From: Psychrobacillus sp044762855
GTDB lineage: Bacteria > Bacillota > Bacilli > Bacillales_A > Planococcaceae
Assembly: GCF_044762855.1 (NCBI RefSeq)
Contig: NZ_JBIWFB010000002.1
Span: forward strand, 186,001-250,000
Direction of reading: 5' to 3'
DNA length: 64,000 nucleotides
Below, piece by piece: positions 33,610 through 42,610 of the stretch. The translations under genes and the position numbers were made by a program. Positions within the stretch are counted from its first letter, which is position 1. Every line of letters begins with the position of its first letter. The notes below the pieces were generated by a model that did no database searches, was not told the origin of the DNA, and saw only the letters and a program-made list of their open reading frames with translations.

Positions 33610-33618
33610 TGCTATAAT
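33610..33618 (+). promoter_or_regulatory. Extended -10 of the hem operon promoter
   Basis: TGCTATAAT at 33610-33618, followed by a short leader with AAAGGGAGA before the hemA ATG at 33658. No convincing -35. Confidence 0.65.
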
Positions 33619-33657
33619 AGGGCTAATGAAATGAACGTGAAAGGGAGACATGATTCC

Positions 33658-35022
33658 ATGCATACTATCGTGGTAGGTGTCAATTACCGTACTGCTCCAG
33701 TTGAAATTCGAGAAAAGTTATCATTTGTCGAAACAGAGCTGCCGAATGCAATGCGGGCACTACAAGGACAAAAAAGCATACTTGAAAATGTCATTGTATC
33801 TACTTGTAATCGTACAGAAATATATGCGACAGTAGATCAATTACACACTGGTAAATACTATGTTAAGCAATTTTTGGCGAACTGGTTTGATATACCATTA
33901 GAAGATTTATCTAGCTATTTGTTTATCCATGAAGATAACGAAGCGAACAACCATCTGTTCCGTGTTACAGCAGGGGTCGATTCCATGGTACTTGGCGAAA
34001 CACAAATACTAGGCCAAGTGAGAAAAAGTTTTCTTAATGGGCAAGAAAATGGAACAACTGGAACTGTTTTTAACCAACTGTTCAAACAAGCGGTGACATT
34101 CGCAAAACGGGCACATTCTGAAACGGCTATTGGTGAAAATGCTGTCTCTGTTTCTTATGCAGCGGTAGAGCTTGGAAAGAAAATTTTCGGCACGCTAAAA
34201 TCTAAACACGTAGTTATTTTAGGGGCCGGAAAAATGGGCGAGCTTGCTATTCAAAATTTGCACGGTAGTGGTGCAGAAAAAGTAACGGTGATTAATCGTA
34301 CTTTTGAAAAAGCTCAAGAGCTTGCAGAGAAATTTGATGGAAATGCAAAACCAATGGACGAGTTGCAATGCGCTTTACTAGAAGCAGATATTTTAATCAG
34401 TTCAACAGGTGCTACAGAATTCGTCATTGATTTCGAATTAATGCAGTTTGTAGAGCGATTACGCAAAGGTAAACCACTTTTTATGGTGGATATTGCAGTG
34501 CCGCGCGATTTAGACCCGAGAATTGGTGATTTACCAAATGTCTTTTTGTATGATATCGATGATTTACAAGGAATTGTCGAAGCGAATTTGGCGGAGCGTG
34601 AACGAGCTGCCAATCAAATTAATCAAATGATCGGAACAGAAATTGAACAATTTAATGATTGGATCGCAACACTTGGAGTTGTTCCAATTATTTCAGCACT
34701 TCGTCAAAAAGCGAATAAAATACAAGCCGAAACAATGGTTTCTATTGAAAATAAAATGCCAGGTTTAACAGAACGCGAGCGGAAAATTTTAAACAAGCAT
34801 ACGAAATCCATTATTAATCAGCTTATAAAAGAGCCAATTTTGCAAGTGAAAGAATTATCCACTGCAAAAGATTCGGTTGATCAGCTTCAATTATTCCAAC
34901 AAATTTTTGGGATTGAAGAAGATGTCCAAAAAGAAGTAATCGAGCAAGCTCAAAAAGCAAAAATCAGTTTAAAAAATGCTTTAATGGAGTCTCAAAAATT
35001 AGAAGGAAATTTATCCTTCTAA
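33658..35022 (+). CDS. hemA: Glutamyl-tRNA reductase
   Basis: Reduces glutamyl-tRNA(Glu) to glutamate-1-semialdehyde, the first committed step of heme synthesis. The 454-residue protein has VSTCNRTEIYA with the catalytic Cys, GVDSMVLGETQILGQVRKS, and the NADPH fold VILGAGKMGELAIQNL. The ATG at 33658 (MHTIVVGVNYRTAP) matches family N-termini and follows AAAGGGAGA by 8 bases; the longer in-frame extension covers the promoter. It is the first gene of hemAXCDBL. Confidence 0.95.
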   Translation: MHTIVVGVNYRTAPVEIREKLSFVETELPNAMRALQGQKSILENVIVSTCNRTEIYATVDQLHTGKYYVKQFLANWFDIPLEDLSSYLFIHEDNEANNHLFRVTAGVDSMVLGETQILGQVRKSFLNGQENGTTGTVFNQLFKQAVTFAKRAHSETAIGENAVSVSYAAVELGKKIFGTLKSKHVVILGAGKMGELAIQNLHGSGAEKVTVINRTFEKAQELAEKFDGNAKPMDELQCALLEADILISSTGATEFVIDFELMQFVERLRKGKPLFMVDIAVPRDLDPRIGDLPNVFLYDIDDLQGIVEANLAERERAANQINQMIGTEIEQFNDWIATLGVVPIISALRQKANKIQAETMVSIENKMPGLTERERKILNKHTKSIINQLIKEPILQVKELSTAKDSVDQLQLFQQIFGIEEDVQKEVIEQAQKAKISLKNALMESQKLEGNLSF

Positions 35023-35036
35023 CAAAGAAAAAAGGG

Positions 35037-35088
35037 AGGTGTTTTTTATATCTGTATGGAAACTAATAGATATATAAAGCACCTTTTT
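35037..35088 (+). terminator. Hairpin with U-tract between hemA and hemX
   Basis: AGGTGTTTTTTATATCT (35037-35053) and AGATATATAAAGCACCT (35068-35084) form a 17-bp stem with one mismatch and one G-U, followed by TTTTTA. It lies inside the operon and may act as a partial terminator or a processing/stability element. Confidence 0.65.
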
Positions 35089-35110
35089 ATTATGTTAAGG
35101 GAGATTAGAT

Positions 35111-35941
35111 ATGGCTGATTTGACGATGACAAGGCTTCACGAGATAATGGTCGTCCTCCAGTCCGTTAGTCTTGTTTTTTATTTTATCGATTATTTGAAT
35201 AAAGATCGTCATGCACACCGAATCGCGGTGCGACTACTTTCCATTGTTTGGATATTGCAAACGGTGTTTTTAGTTTTGTATATAGTGGAAACAAAGCGTT
35301 TTCCGATATTATCCTTGTTTGAAGGAATCTATTTTTATGCATGGTTAATCATCATATTATCCCTAGTTTTGCAAATTATATTCCGCTTAGATTTACCTGC
35401 ATTCTTTTTGAATGTAATCGGATTTATCTTTATGACAATTCATACCTTTGCACCAAATCAAATTGAACAGTCTGCTGTTGGTGATACACTGCGATCTGAG
35501 TTATTATTTATTCATATTACATTTGCGCTATTAGCATATGTAGCTTTTTCTTTATCCTTTGTTTTTTCGACATTATACTTAATCTTATATCGTGTACTAA
35601 AAAAGAAAAAATGGACGAAACAATTTTCTAGATTACCATCTTTACAACAAGCAGAATCAGGGATGTCATTATCTATTATAGTAGGAGTTCCCCTGTTGTT
35701 TGTAAGTTTAGTTCTTGGGTTAGAATGGGCATATGTATCGTTGGAAGTATTTTCGATTGTTGATTTTAAAATTGTCAGTTCTTTTATTCTATTGGTAATA
35801 TATATTTTTGTTTTAGTGATTAAAAAGCGAGCTAGATTTTCAGGGACAAACTATGCATGGGTTCATATATATGCATTTTTATTTGTTTTAATCAATTTTT
35901 TATTGGGAAGTCAATTCTCACAATTCCATTTATGGTATTAA
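35111..35941 (+). CDS. hemX: HemX, CcsA-like membrane protein
   Basis: A 276-residue integral membrane protein with about eight hydrophobic helices and the CcsA/CycK-like HTFAP and WAYVSLE stretches. In B. subtilis HemX negatively affects HemA levels. It sits second in the hem operon, as there. The ATG follows AAGGGAG. No catalytic function is known. Confidence 0.88.
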   Translation: MADLTMTRLHEIMVVLQSVSLVFYFIDYLNKDRHAHRIAVRLLSIVWILQTVFLVLYIVETKRFPILSLFEGIYFYAWLIIILSLVLQIIFRLDLPAFFLNVIGFIFMTIHTFAPNQIEQSAVGDTLRSELLFIHITFALLAYVAFSLSFVFSTLYLILYRVLKKKKWTKQFSRLPSLQQAESGMSLSIIVGVPLLFVSLVLGLEWAYVSLEVFSIVDFKIVSSFILLVIYIFVLVIKKRARFSGTNYAWVHIYAFLFVLINFLLGSQFSQFHLWY

Positions 35942-35963
35942 AGAAAAGAGAGGTAGCGAAGTT

Positions 35964-36893
35964 ATGCGTAAAATTATTGTTGGTTCTAGAAGAAGTAAGT
36001 TAGCTTTAACACAAACGAATTGGTTTATACAACAAATGAAAGATATGGGGTCTCCTTTTGAGTTTGAAGTAAAAGAGATTGTGACAAAAGGAGACCAAAT
36101 TTTAGATGTGACATTGTCTAAAGTTGGCGGAAAAGGCCTTTTTGTAAAAGAAATTGAACAAGCATTATACGACAAAGAAATCGATTTTGCAGTACATAGT
36201 ATGAAAGACATGCCCTCTGTATTACCACCAGGTTTAGTGATGGGGTGTACGCCTAAACGAGTGGATGAGCGAGATGCATTTATCTCTACAAACCATGTAA
36301 AGTTTGCGGATCTCCCAAAAGGAGCAATCGTTGGAACGAGTAGTTTACGAAGAAGTGCTCAATTGTTATTAATGCGTCCAGATATTGAGATTAAATGGAT
36401 TCGGGGAAATGTAGATACAAGACTTCAAAAACTTCAAGATGGCGAATACGATGCGATTATTTTAGCAGCAGCAGGACTTAAACGCCTTGGCTGGAGTGAT
36501 GAGGTAGTGACGGAGTATTTGTCACATGAAGAATGTATTCCTGCAGTAGGACAAGGATCTTTAGCAATTGAATGTCGTGAAGATGATGCTGAATTACTGG
36601 CAGAGCTTGCAAAGCTTTCTGATAAAGAAACTTGGGATGCTGTTCACGCAGAGCGTGCGTTTTTAGCAGCAATGGATGGTGGTTGCCAAGTACCAATAGC
36701 TGGGCATGCGGTTATTCACGGGGATGAAATTACGATGACCGGATTAGTAGCGGCTCCGGATGCATCTGTTGTATATAAAGAAGTAGTAACAGGCACTGAT
36801 GCAGAAACAGTAGGAAAAGAAGTAGCACGCCTAGTTACAGAGCAAGGAGCATATGACTTAATCCAACAAGTAAAGGCAGATTTAAATGTCTAA
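35964..36893 (+). CDS. hemC: Porphobilinogen deaminase (hydroxymethylbilane synthase)
   Basis: Polymerises four porphobilinogens to hydroxymethylbilane; 309 residues. VGSRRSKLALTQTN at the N-terminus, the Asp-containing HSMKDMPS stretch, GTSSLRRSAQL, RGNVDTRL and the dipyrromethane-cofactor cysteine in AAMDGGCQVPIAGHA are all present. It overlaps hemD by 8 bp. Confidence 0.96.
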   Translation: MRKIIVGSRRSKLALTQTNWFIQQMKDMGSPFEFEVKEIVTKGDQILDVTLSKVGGKGLFVKEIEQALYDKEIDFAVHSMKDMPSVLPPGLVMGCTPKRVDERDAFISTNHVKFADLPKGAIVGTSSLRRSAQLLLMRPDIEIKWIRGNVDTRLQKLQDGEYDAIILAAAGLKRLGWSDEVVTEYLSHEECIPAVGQGSLAIECREDDAELLAELAKLSDKETWDAVHAERAFLAAMDGGCQVPIAGHAVIHGDEITMTGLVAAPDASVVYKEVVTGTDAETVGKEVARLVTEQGAYDLIQQVKADLNV

Positions 36894-37650
36894 GCAGCAG
36901 CCTTTACAAGACGAGCATGTCATATTTACCGGCATACTACGATCATCTGACGCAGTGGATTTAACGTTACGATTAGGAGGAAATCCAGTAATTGCTCCTT
37001 TAATAACGACACAAGAGATCGTTACTCTAGATGATAAGCAAAAATTATTCGCTTGTTACGAATATGATTGGCTCATTTTCACAAGTCAAAGTAGCGTTCA
37101 TGCATTTTACTCCAAAATAAAGCAGTATGAAATAGATGTTTCTTCATTAAAAGCTAAAATTGCAGTAGTTGGATCAAAAACAGCGTGTGCAATAGAAAGT
37201 TTAGGTTTACACGTCAATTTTACGCCTACAATTTTTAGTGCAGATGTTTTTGTCAAAGAGTTTCCAGCGGTTTCAGCTGCACATGAAAGCTGTCTGTTTT
37301 TAAAGGGGAATCTTGCGAAAAACACGATTGTCGACGGTTTACCTAATATAATTGATACGTGGACTATCTATGAAACAGTGGAAGTAGATGAGAATTCGGA
37401 ACAAGTTCGAGCACTTCTAGAGAGTGGTGAAAGCTGTTCGGTTATTTTCACAAGTCCATCTACTGCGAATGTGTTCCAACGAAGTATAGGGGTTCATACA
37501 GGCTATGATCGATTTACAATATGTACAATCGGTCATATTACGAAAAACTATTTAGAATCATTAGGTGCGACTGTTCAAGTGATGCCAGAAACGTATACAT
37601 TGTTAGATGTAGTAAATAAATTAGCAGAGTGGAAAGGAAGAGTGCAATGA
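36886..37650 (+). CDS. hemD: Uroporphyrinogen-III synthase
   Basis: Cyclises and inverts ring D of hydroxymethylbilane to uroporphyrinogen III; 254 residues, a poorly conserved family. YDWLIFTSQSSVHAFY, KIAVVGSKTACAIE and SVIFTSPSTANVF fit the two-domain HemD pattern, as does the C-terminal TICTIGHITKNYLESLG. Start and stop overlap hemC and hemB, which supports assignment by operon position. Confidence 0.9.
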   Translation: MSKQQPLQDEHVIFTGILRSSDAVDLTLRLGGNPVIAPLITTQEIVTLDDKQKLFACYEYDWLIFTSQSSVHAFYSKIKQYEIDVSSLKAKIAVVGSKTACAIESLGLHVNFTPTIFSADVFVKEFPAVSAAHESCLFLKGNLAKNTIVDGLPNIIDTWTIYETVEVDENSEQVRALLESGESCSVIFTSPSTANVFQRSIGVHTGYDRFTICTIGHITKNYLESLGATVQVMPETYTLLDVVNKLAEWKGRVQ

Positions 37651-38630
37651 CAGAGTTAGTATTTCAACGTCATCGTCGATTAAGAAAAACAGCTGGTATT
37701 AGAGCAATGGTAAAAGAAACATATTTACATAAAGAAGATTTAATCTACCCGATATTTGTAATAGATGGGGAAAATATTAAAAATCCAGTAGCTTCTATGC
37801 CTGGTGTGTTTCAATTTTCTTTAGACCGTTTAGGAGAAGAAATTGATGAAGTAGCATCATTAGGAATTCCTTCTGTTATTTTATTTGGACTTCCTGCAGA
37901 GAAAGATGCGGTTGGTTCCCAAGCGTACCATGATCATGGTATTGTGCAAAAAGCAACGCGTTTTATAAAAGAACGTCATCCTCACTTAGTAGTCATTGCA
38001 GACACTTGCCTGTGCGAATTCACGGATCATGGGCATTGCGGTGTAGTCGATGCTAATGAGCGAATTTTAAATGATCCTTCCCTTGATTTATTAGCTAAAA
38101 CGGCAATAAGCCAAGCTGAGGCAGGTGCAGATATCATTGCACCATCAAACATGATGGACGGGTTTGTAACTGCTATTCGTCATGGTTTAGACGCAGCAGG
38201 ATTTGAAGATGTGCCGATTATGTCTTATGCGGTAAAATATGCTTCCGCGTATTATGGTCCATTCCGTGAAGCGGCAGATGGAGCACCAAAATTCGGCGAC
38301 CGTAAAACATATCAAATGGATTACTCGAATCGTTCAGAAGCACTTCGCGAGGCAACTTCTGATATCGAAGAAGGTGCGGATATGCTAATCGTGAAGCCGG
38401 CACTTGCTTACTTAGATATTATTCGCGATGTGAAAAATAACTTCGATGCACCAATCGTTGCTTATAATGTGAGTGGCGAATATGCCATGGTAAAGGCAGC
38501 TGCGATCAATGGTTGGATTAATGAAAAAGAAACAGTACTAGAAACGTTAACAGGAATGAAACGTGCCGGAGCAGACATTATTTTAACATATCATGCAAAA
38601 GATGTTGCACGTTGGTTGGAGGAGAAATAA
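37647..38630 (+). CDS. hemB: Delta-aminolevulinic acid dehydratase
   Basis: Condenses two 5-aminolevulinates to porphobilinogen; 327 residues. The zinc cysteine region ADTCLCEFTDHGHCG, the substrate lysine in MSYAVKYASAYYGPFREAA and the second Schiff-base lysine in MLIVKPALAYLD are intact. The ATG at 37647 overlaps the hemD stop in ATGA and follows AAAGGAAG; an upstream in-frame start would extend into hemD. Confidence 0.95.
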   Translation: MTELVFQRHRRLRKTAGIRAMVKETYLHKEDLIYPIFVIDGENIKNPVASMPGVFQFSLDRLGEEIDEVASLGIPSVILFGLPAEKDAVGSQAYHDHGIVQKATRFIKERHPHLVVIADTCLCEFTDHGHCGVVDANERILNDPSLDLLAKTAISQAEAGADIIAPSNMMDGFVTAIRHGLDAAGFEDVPIMSYAVKYASAYYGPFREAADGAPKFGDRKTYQMDYSNRSEALREATSDIEEGADMLIVKPALAYLDIIRDVKNNFDAPIVAYNVSGEYAMVKAAAINGWINEKETVLETLTGMKRAGADIILTYHAKDVARWLEEK

Positions 38631-39922
38631 TGACAAAATCATATGACTTATCTAAACAAGCGTTTACAGAAGCGCTAACATTAATGCCAGGTGGGGTGAA
38701 TAGCCCTGTTCGCGCATTTAAATCCGTTGATATGGAACCAATTTTCATGGAAAGTGGGAAAGGCGCCATTTTAACAGACATCGACGGAAACGAATATATC
38801 GATTATGTATTATCTTGGGGTCCACTTATTTTAGGACATACAGAACCGAATGTAGTAAAAGCGATTCAAACTGTTGCGGAAACTGGTACTAGTTTTGGAG
38901 CTTCGACTTTAATCGAAAACAAATTGGCTAAACTCGTAATGGAACGCGTTCCGTCTATCGAAATGGTGCGAATGGTTTCTTCTGGTACAGAAGCGACAAT
39001 GAGTGCACTTCGCTTAGCACGTGGGTACACAGGAAGAAATAAAATATTGAAATTTGAGGGTAGTTATCACGGTCATGGAGATAGCCTCCTTATTAAAGCA
39101 GGTTCTGGAGTCGCTACGCTTGGTTTACCAGATAGTCCTGGTGTTCCTGAGTCGATTGCAAAAAACACGATTGCAGTACCTTATAATGACTTAGAGAGCG
39201 TGCGTCACGTATTCGAGAACTTTGGTGATGATTTAGCAGCAGTTATTTTGGAGCCTGTAGCAGGAAATATGGGCGTCGTACCACCAGTTGAAGGCTTTTT
39301 AGAAGAGCTTCGCCAGTTAACAGAGCAAAATGGAACTTTGTTAATCTTTGACGAAGTAATGACTGGATTCCGAGTTGGTTACAATTGTGCACAAGGTTAT
39401 TTTGGCATTACACCAGATTTAACTTGTCTTGGAAAAGTAATCGGCGGCGGTCTACCTGTTGGTGCTTTCGGTGGAAAACGTGAAATAATGGAAATGATCG
39501 CTCCAAGTGGTCCTGTATATCAAGCCGGAACACTTTCCGGAAATCCGCTTGCGATGACAGCTGGCTATGAAACACTTTCTCGTTTAAATGAAGATACCTA
39601 TAAATATTTCATCAAACTAGGTGATCAATTAGAAAAAGGTTTCCGTGAAGCGGCAACCAATTATAATATTCCACATACAGTCAATCGAGCAGGTTCGATG
39701 ATCGGGTTCTTCTTTACCAATGAAGACGTAATTAATTTTGATACAGCGAAAACATCTGATTTGGAGCTATTCGCTAAATATTTCCGTCTAATGGCAGAAG
39801 AAGGCATTTATCTACCACCATCTCAATTTGAAGGCTTGTTCTTATCAAGTGCACATACCGAAGCACATATTGAAAAAACGGTACAAGCATTCCACACTGT
39901 ATTTGAAAAACTAGCAAGATAA
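38630..39922 (+). CDS. hemL: Glutamate-1-semialdehyde 2,1-aminomutase
   Basis: PLP enzyme converting glutamate-1-semialdehyde to 5-aminolevulinate; 430 residues. MPGGVNSPVRAF near the N-terminus, SSGTEATMSALRLAR, LIFDEVMTGFRV and the PLP lysine K269 in CLGKVIGGGLPVGA are present. GGAGGA at 38617 precedes the ATG, which shares one base with the hemB stop. It is the last gene of the operon. Confidence 0.95.
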   Translation: MTKSYDLSKQAFTEALTLMPGGVNSPVRAFKSVDMEPIFMESGKGAILTDIDGNEYIDYVLSWGPLILGHTEPNVVKAIQTVAETGTSFGASTLIENKLAKLVMERVPSIEMVRMVSSGTEATMSALRLARGYTGRNKILKFEGSYHGHGDSLLIKAGSGVATLGLPDSPGVPESIAKNTIAVPYNDLESVRHVFENFGDDLAAVILEPVAGNMGVVPPVEGFLEELRQLTEQNGTLLIFDEVMTGFRVGYNCAQGYFGITPDLTCLGKVIGGGLPVGAFGGKREIMEMIAPSGPVYQAGTLSGNPLAMTAGYETLSRLNEDTYKYFIKLGDQLEKGFREAATNYNIPHTVNRAGSMIGFFFTNEDVINFDTAKTSDLELFAKYFRLMAEEGIYLPPSQFEGLFLSSAHTEAHIEKTVQAFHTVFEKLAR

Positions 39923-39957
39923 TACAAAGGGCCTTGTAAACGCAAGGCCCTTTGTAT
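39922..39957 (+). terminator. Hairpin after hemL
   Basis: ATACAAAGGGCCTTG (39922-39936) and CAAGGCCCTTTGTAT (39943-39957), a 15-bp perfect stem starting on the last base of the stop codon. The downstream tail is T-poor (TATCTTATA). Confidence 0.7.
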
Positions 39958-40062
39958 TATCTTATAGGAATTTAGGAAGTAGAGGATATGTTATTGTATA
40001 GGGATACTGCACGGTAGCAAGCTTAATAAGGAGACCGCTATATTTTCGCCGGTCGAGTGATA

Positions 40063-40259
40063 AGCCACTACGTCGCTAACGTTCTTGCAGGTCTCACAGT
40101 GGTATACATAATTCCAAAAAATGGCTAAGGGCAATCAAAAAGGTATTGAAAGCAACTAATTTCAGTACGAAAGCAACTAAACTCAGCATGGAAGCAACTA
40201 AATTGCCGATGAGAGCAACTAATTCAATACAATAGCTCTTTACTTGGATTGAGACGATC
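40063..40259 (+). repeat. Dispersed repeat, copy B, with five 21-bp GCAAC iterons
   Basis: GCAA(C/T) cores start at 40131, 40152, 40173, 40194 and 40215, exactly 21 bp apart, mostly as GAAAGCAACTAA. The flanks AGCCACT...CGCT(A/G)ACG(T/C)T...TGCAG on the left and TTTACTTGGA(T/G)TGAGAC on the right match the minus strand of 11593-11808. An isolated GCGCAAC lies further on at 40595. No protein-coding signal is seen in the 830-bp hemL-ribA gap, which this repeat and the next hairpin element largely fill. Confidence 0.75.
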
Positions 40260-40415
40260 ATGATTTAAGCGGATTATAATAAGAATATGTCTAAAAGCCC
40301 ATAGAACTTGCCTAGCCGGCATTTGCTCGACTATTTTGTCGAGTTCCCAGTCTATATTGTCTCACTCAACCATTTATTGTTAATTCCAGACACTGATAAG
40401 TTAGTGATTTCCATT

Positions 40416-40549
40416 GATTTTCGCTGCAGGGCGGCGACTCCGAAGGGATTAAGTGAGTAAGATGAGACTTCACAACGTACGCGCGTAGGCGCGGCGGTGA
40501 AGGCTCATCACTCACCCCACGGAAAGCATCCGTCCTGCAGCGAAAATCA
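40416..40549. repeat. MITE-like element with 16-bp perfect terminal inverted repeats
   Basis: TGATTTTCGCTGCAGG (40416-40431) and its exact complement CCTGCAGCGAAAATCA (40534-40549) bound a 134-bp GC-rich block. Inside, GTGAGTAAGATGAGACTTCAC is partly complementary to GTGAAGGCTCATCACTCAC, so the whole element can fold as one hairpin. Similar CGCTGCAGG...CCTGCAGCG hairpins are widespread in Bacillaceae intergenic DNA. Confidence 0.75.
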
Positions 40550-40752
40550 CAGTGGATTCTAATAGAGCAATATAAGACGCATTGTCCCCATAATGCGCAA
40601 CAAGGTTATCTAGTCTCGTTTCGCCATTCATCTTTTAGACCAACATATTTGACATTATTCAATTACTAAAATATAATTGCTTACGAAAAGTAATCTATAT
40701 AGAATAATATAGATGAAAACGTAATTTAGTTACAAGAAAAGAGGAATATAGC

Positions 40753-41511
40753 ATGGTCAATATGCAAACTGTTACAAATGACGCTATTAATGTTTTAAAA
40801 GATAAAATTCAAGTACTTAAAGCAGAAGAAGGTTCTATCTATTTAGTTGGACCTATCCGACTTCCTGTTAATTTACACGGAGAAACAGTTAACTTCCAGT
40901 GGTACTGCTGGTTAAATAGCAAAGAAGAAACAGAAGACATCGGTCAAATCATTGATAATTTATCTTCTGCTAATTTGGCGGAGTATCAGCAATCGAGTGT
41001 ACTCGTATATGGTGATTTCCACAATGATGCAGAAGCGTTAATTCGTATGCATTCTATTTGCCATACGGGCGATATTTTCGGAAGCAAACGTTGTGACTGT
41101 GGCTTCCAATTAAAACAATCCATGCAAATGATTGTGGACAATGGTTCAGGTGCACTATTTTATTTAGCAAACCATGAAGGTAGAGGAATTGGTTTATTTA
41201 GTAAAGCAATGGCATATATCCTTCAAGAAAATGGTTCAGATACAGTAGAAGCAAATGAAAAACTAGGATTTGTAGATGATTCAAGAAATTATAGTGATGC
41301 GATTGAAGTGTTAAAAGCATTGCGTGCAAAACCGGTGACGTTAATCACGAACAATCCGAAAAAACTTAAAGCATTGCAAGACGCAGGACTTTCCGTTTCT
41401 GGGCGTACACCTTTATGGGGCGATGTGTCGGAATATAATGAGCGCTACCTACAAACGAAAATCAAACGTTCAGGACATTTGGAGGAAGAAGGTACATTCC
41501 TACATGACTAA
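40753..41511 (+). CDS. ribA: GTP cyclohydrolase II family protein (RibA domain only)
   Basis: Opens GTP to the pyrimidine precursor of riboflavin; 252 residues with no RibB (DHBP synthase) domain. The zinc motif appears as HTGDIFGSKRCDCGFQ preceded by HSIC, giving the three cysteines; NHEGRGIGL holds the catalytic stretch and TNNPKK the guanine-binding region. An N-terminal extension of about 80 residues is not recognised. It is coupled to ribD by an 8-bp overlap. No FMN riboswitch is visible upstream. Confidence 0.85.
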   Translation: MVNMQTVTNDAINVLKDKIQVLKAEEGSIYLVGPIRLPVNLHGETVNFQWYCWLNSKEETEDIGQIIDNLSSANLAEYQQSSVLVYGDFHNDAEALIRMHSICHTGDIFGSKRCDCGFQLKQSMQMIVDNGSGALFYLANHEGRGIGLFSKAMAYILQENGSDTVEANEKLGFVDDSRNYSDAIEVLKALRAKPVTLITNNPKKLKALQDAGLSVSGRTPLWGDVSEYNERYLQTKIKRSGHLEEEGTFLHD

Positions 41512-42610
41512 TCATGCTTTTTATATGAATCTTGCGCTGCAAAATGCGCAAGCCATGAAAGGACAAACAGATCCTAACCCACTCGTTGGAGCAGTGATTG
41601 TCAACGAAAATCGAATCGTTGGTGTAGGAGCTCATATGAAAGCTGGTGAGCCCCATGCAGAAATTCACGCGATAAGAATGGCAGGAGATAAAACAGTAGG
41701 CGCAACGATTTATGTAACACTTGAGCCTTGTTCCCATCACGGGAGAACTGGTCCATGTGCAGAGGCAATCGTAAAAGCAGGAATAAAAACGGTTGTCATT
41801 GCAACATTAGACCCTAATCCCATCGTATCTGGACGAGGAGTCAAAATTTTAGAAGATGCAGGTATCGAAGTAATTGTAGGTGTAGAAGAAGATGCTTCTC
41901 GTAAAATGAATGAAGTATTTAACAAATTCATCGTTGAAAACAAACCGTTCGTTACATTGAAATCAGGCATTACGCTTGATGGAAAAATCGCTTCACATAC
42001 AGGTCATAGTAAATGGATTACTTCAGAAGATGCAAGACTTGACGTTCATCATTTACGCAATGAACATATGGCGATATTAGTAGGGATTAACACGGTCATT
42101 GCAGACAATCCAGAGTTAACTACACGAATCCCAAACGGTAGAAATCCACTTCGAGTTGTGCTAGATTCTTCTTTAAGAATCCCCCTAGAATCGAAATTGG
42201 TGACGGATAAGCTTGCTGATACATGGATCTTTACAAGTGCAAACTATGATGAAGAGAAGAAAGTTGCTTTAGAAACATTAGGTATTACTATTTTCCATAC
42301 GTCTGATCCGAGCCATGTAAATCCATTGGAAGTCGTAACTATTCTTGGAGAAAAATCAATTTCTTCACTGCTTATAGAAGGAGGAGGTACGGTTAACTCC
42401 GCATTTCTAGAAAACAATTTAATCGATAAAGCAGTTATTTATATCGCTCCGAAATTAATCGGTGGAAAAAATGCACCTTCATTTCTTGGTGGTACTGGAA
42501 TTGAAAATATGGATGAAGCAGTAGAATTAATGGATACGGAAATTGTAAAAATCGGGAAAGATTTTAAGTTTGTCGGATATCCAGTTTACAAAAGAGGGAT
42601 AATAGAATGA
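41504..42610 (+). CDS. ribD: Bifunctional riboflavin deaminase/reductase RibD
   Basis: Deaminates and then reduces the pyrimidine intermediate of riboflavin synthesis; about 368 residues. The N-terminal deaminase has HAEIHAI and PCSHHGRTGPC with the zinc ligands; the reductase domain has TLKSGITLDGKIAS, HSKWITSEDAR and LLIEGGGTVNSAF. The ATG at 41504 (MTNHAFYMNLALQNAQ) fits the family start, with GGAGGAAGAAGG upstream inside ribA. The downstream HAD gene overlaps by 4 bp. Confidence 0.93.
   Translation: MTNHAFYMNLALQNAQAMKGQTDPNPLVGAVIVNENRIVGVGAHMKAGEPHAEIHAIRMAGDKTVGATIYVTLEPCSHHGRTGPCAEAIVKAGIKTVVIATLDPNPIVSGRGVKILEDAGIEVIVGVEEDASRKMNEVFNKFIVENKPFVTLKSGITLDGKIASHTGHSKWITSEDARLDVHHLRNEHMAILVGINTVIADNPELTTRIPNGRNPLRVVLDSSLRIPLESKLVTDKLADTWIFTSANYDEEKKVALETLGITIFHTSDPSHVNPLEVVTILGEKSISSLLIEGGGTVNSAFLENNLIDKAVIYIAPKLIGGKNAPSFLGGTGIENMDEAVELMDTEIVKIGKDFKFVGYPVYKRGIIE

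Noticed and set aside
40580..40752. FMN riboswitch before ribA
   Set aside because: None of the conserved RFN blocks is present in the 700 bp upstream of the gene.
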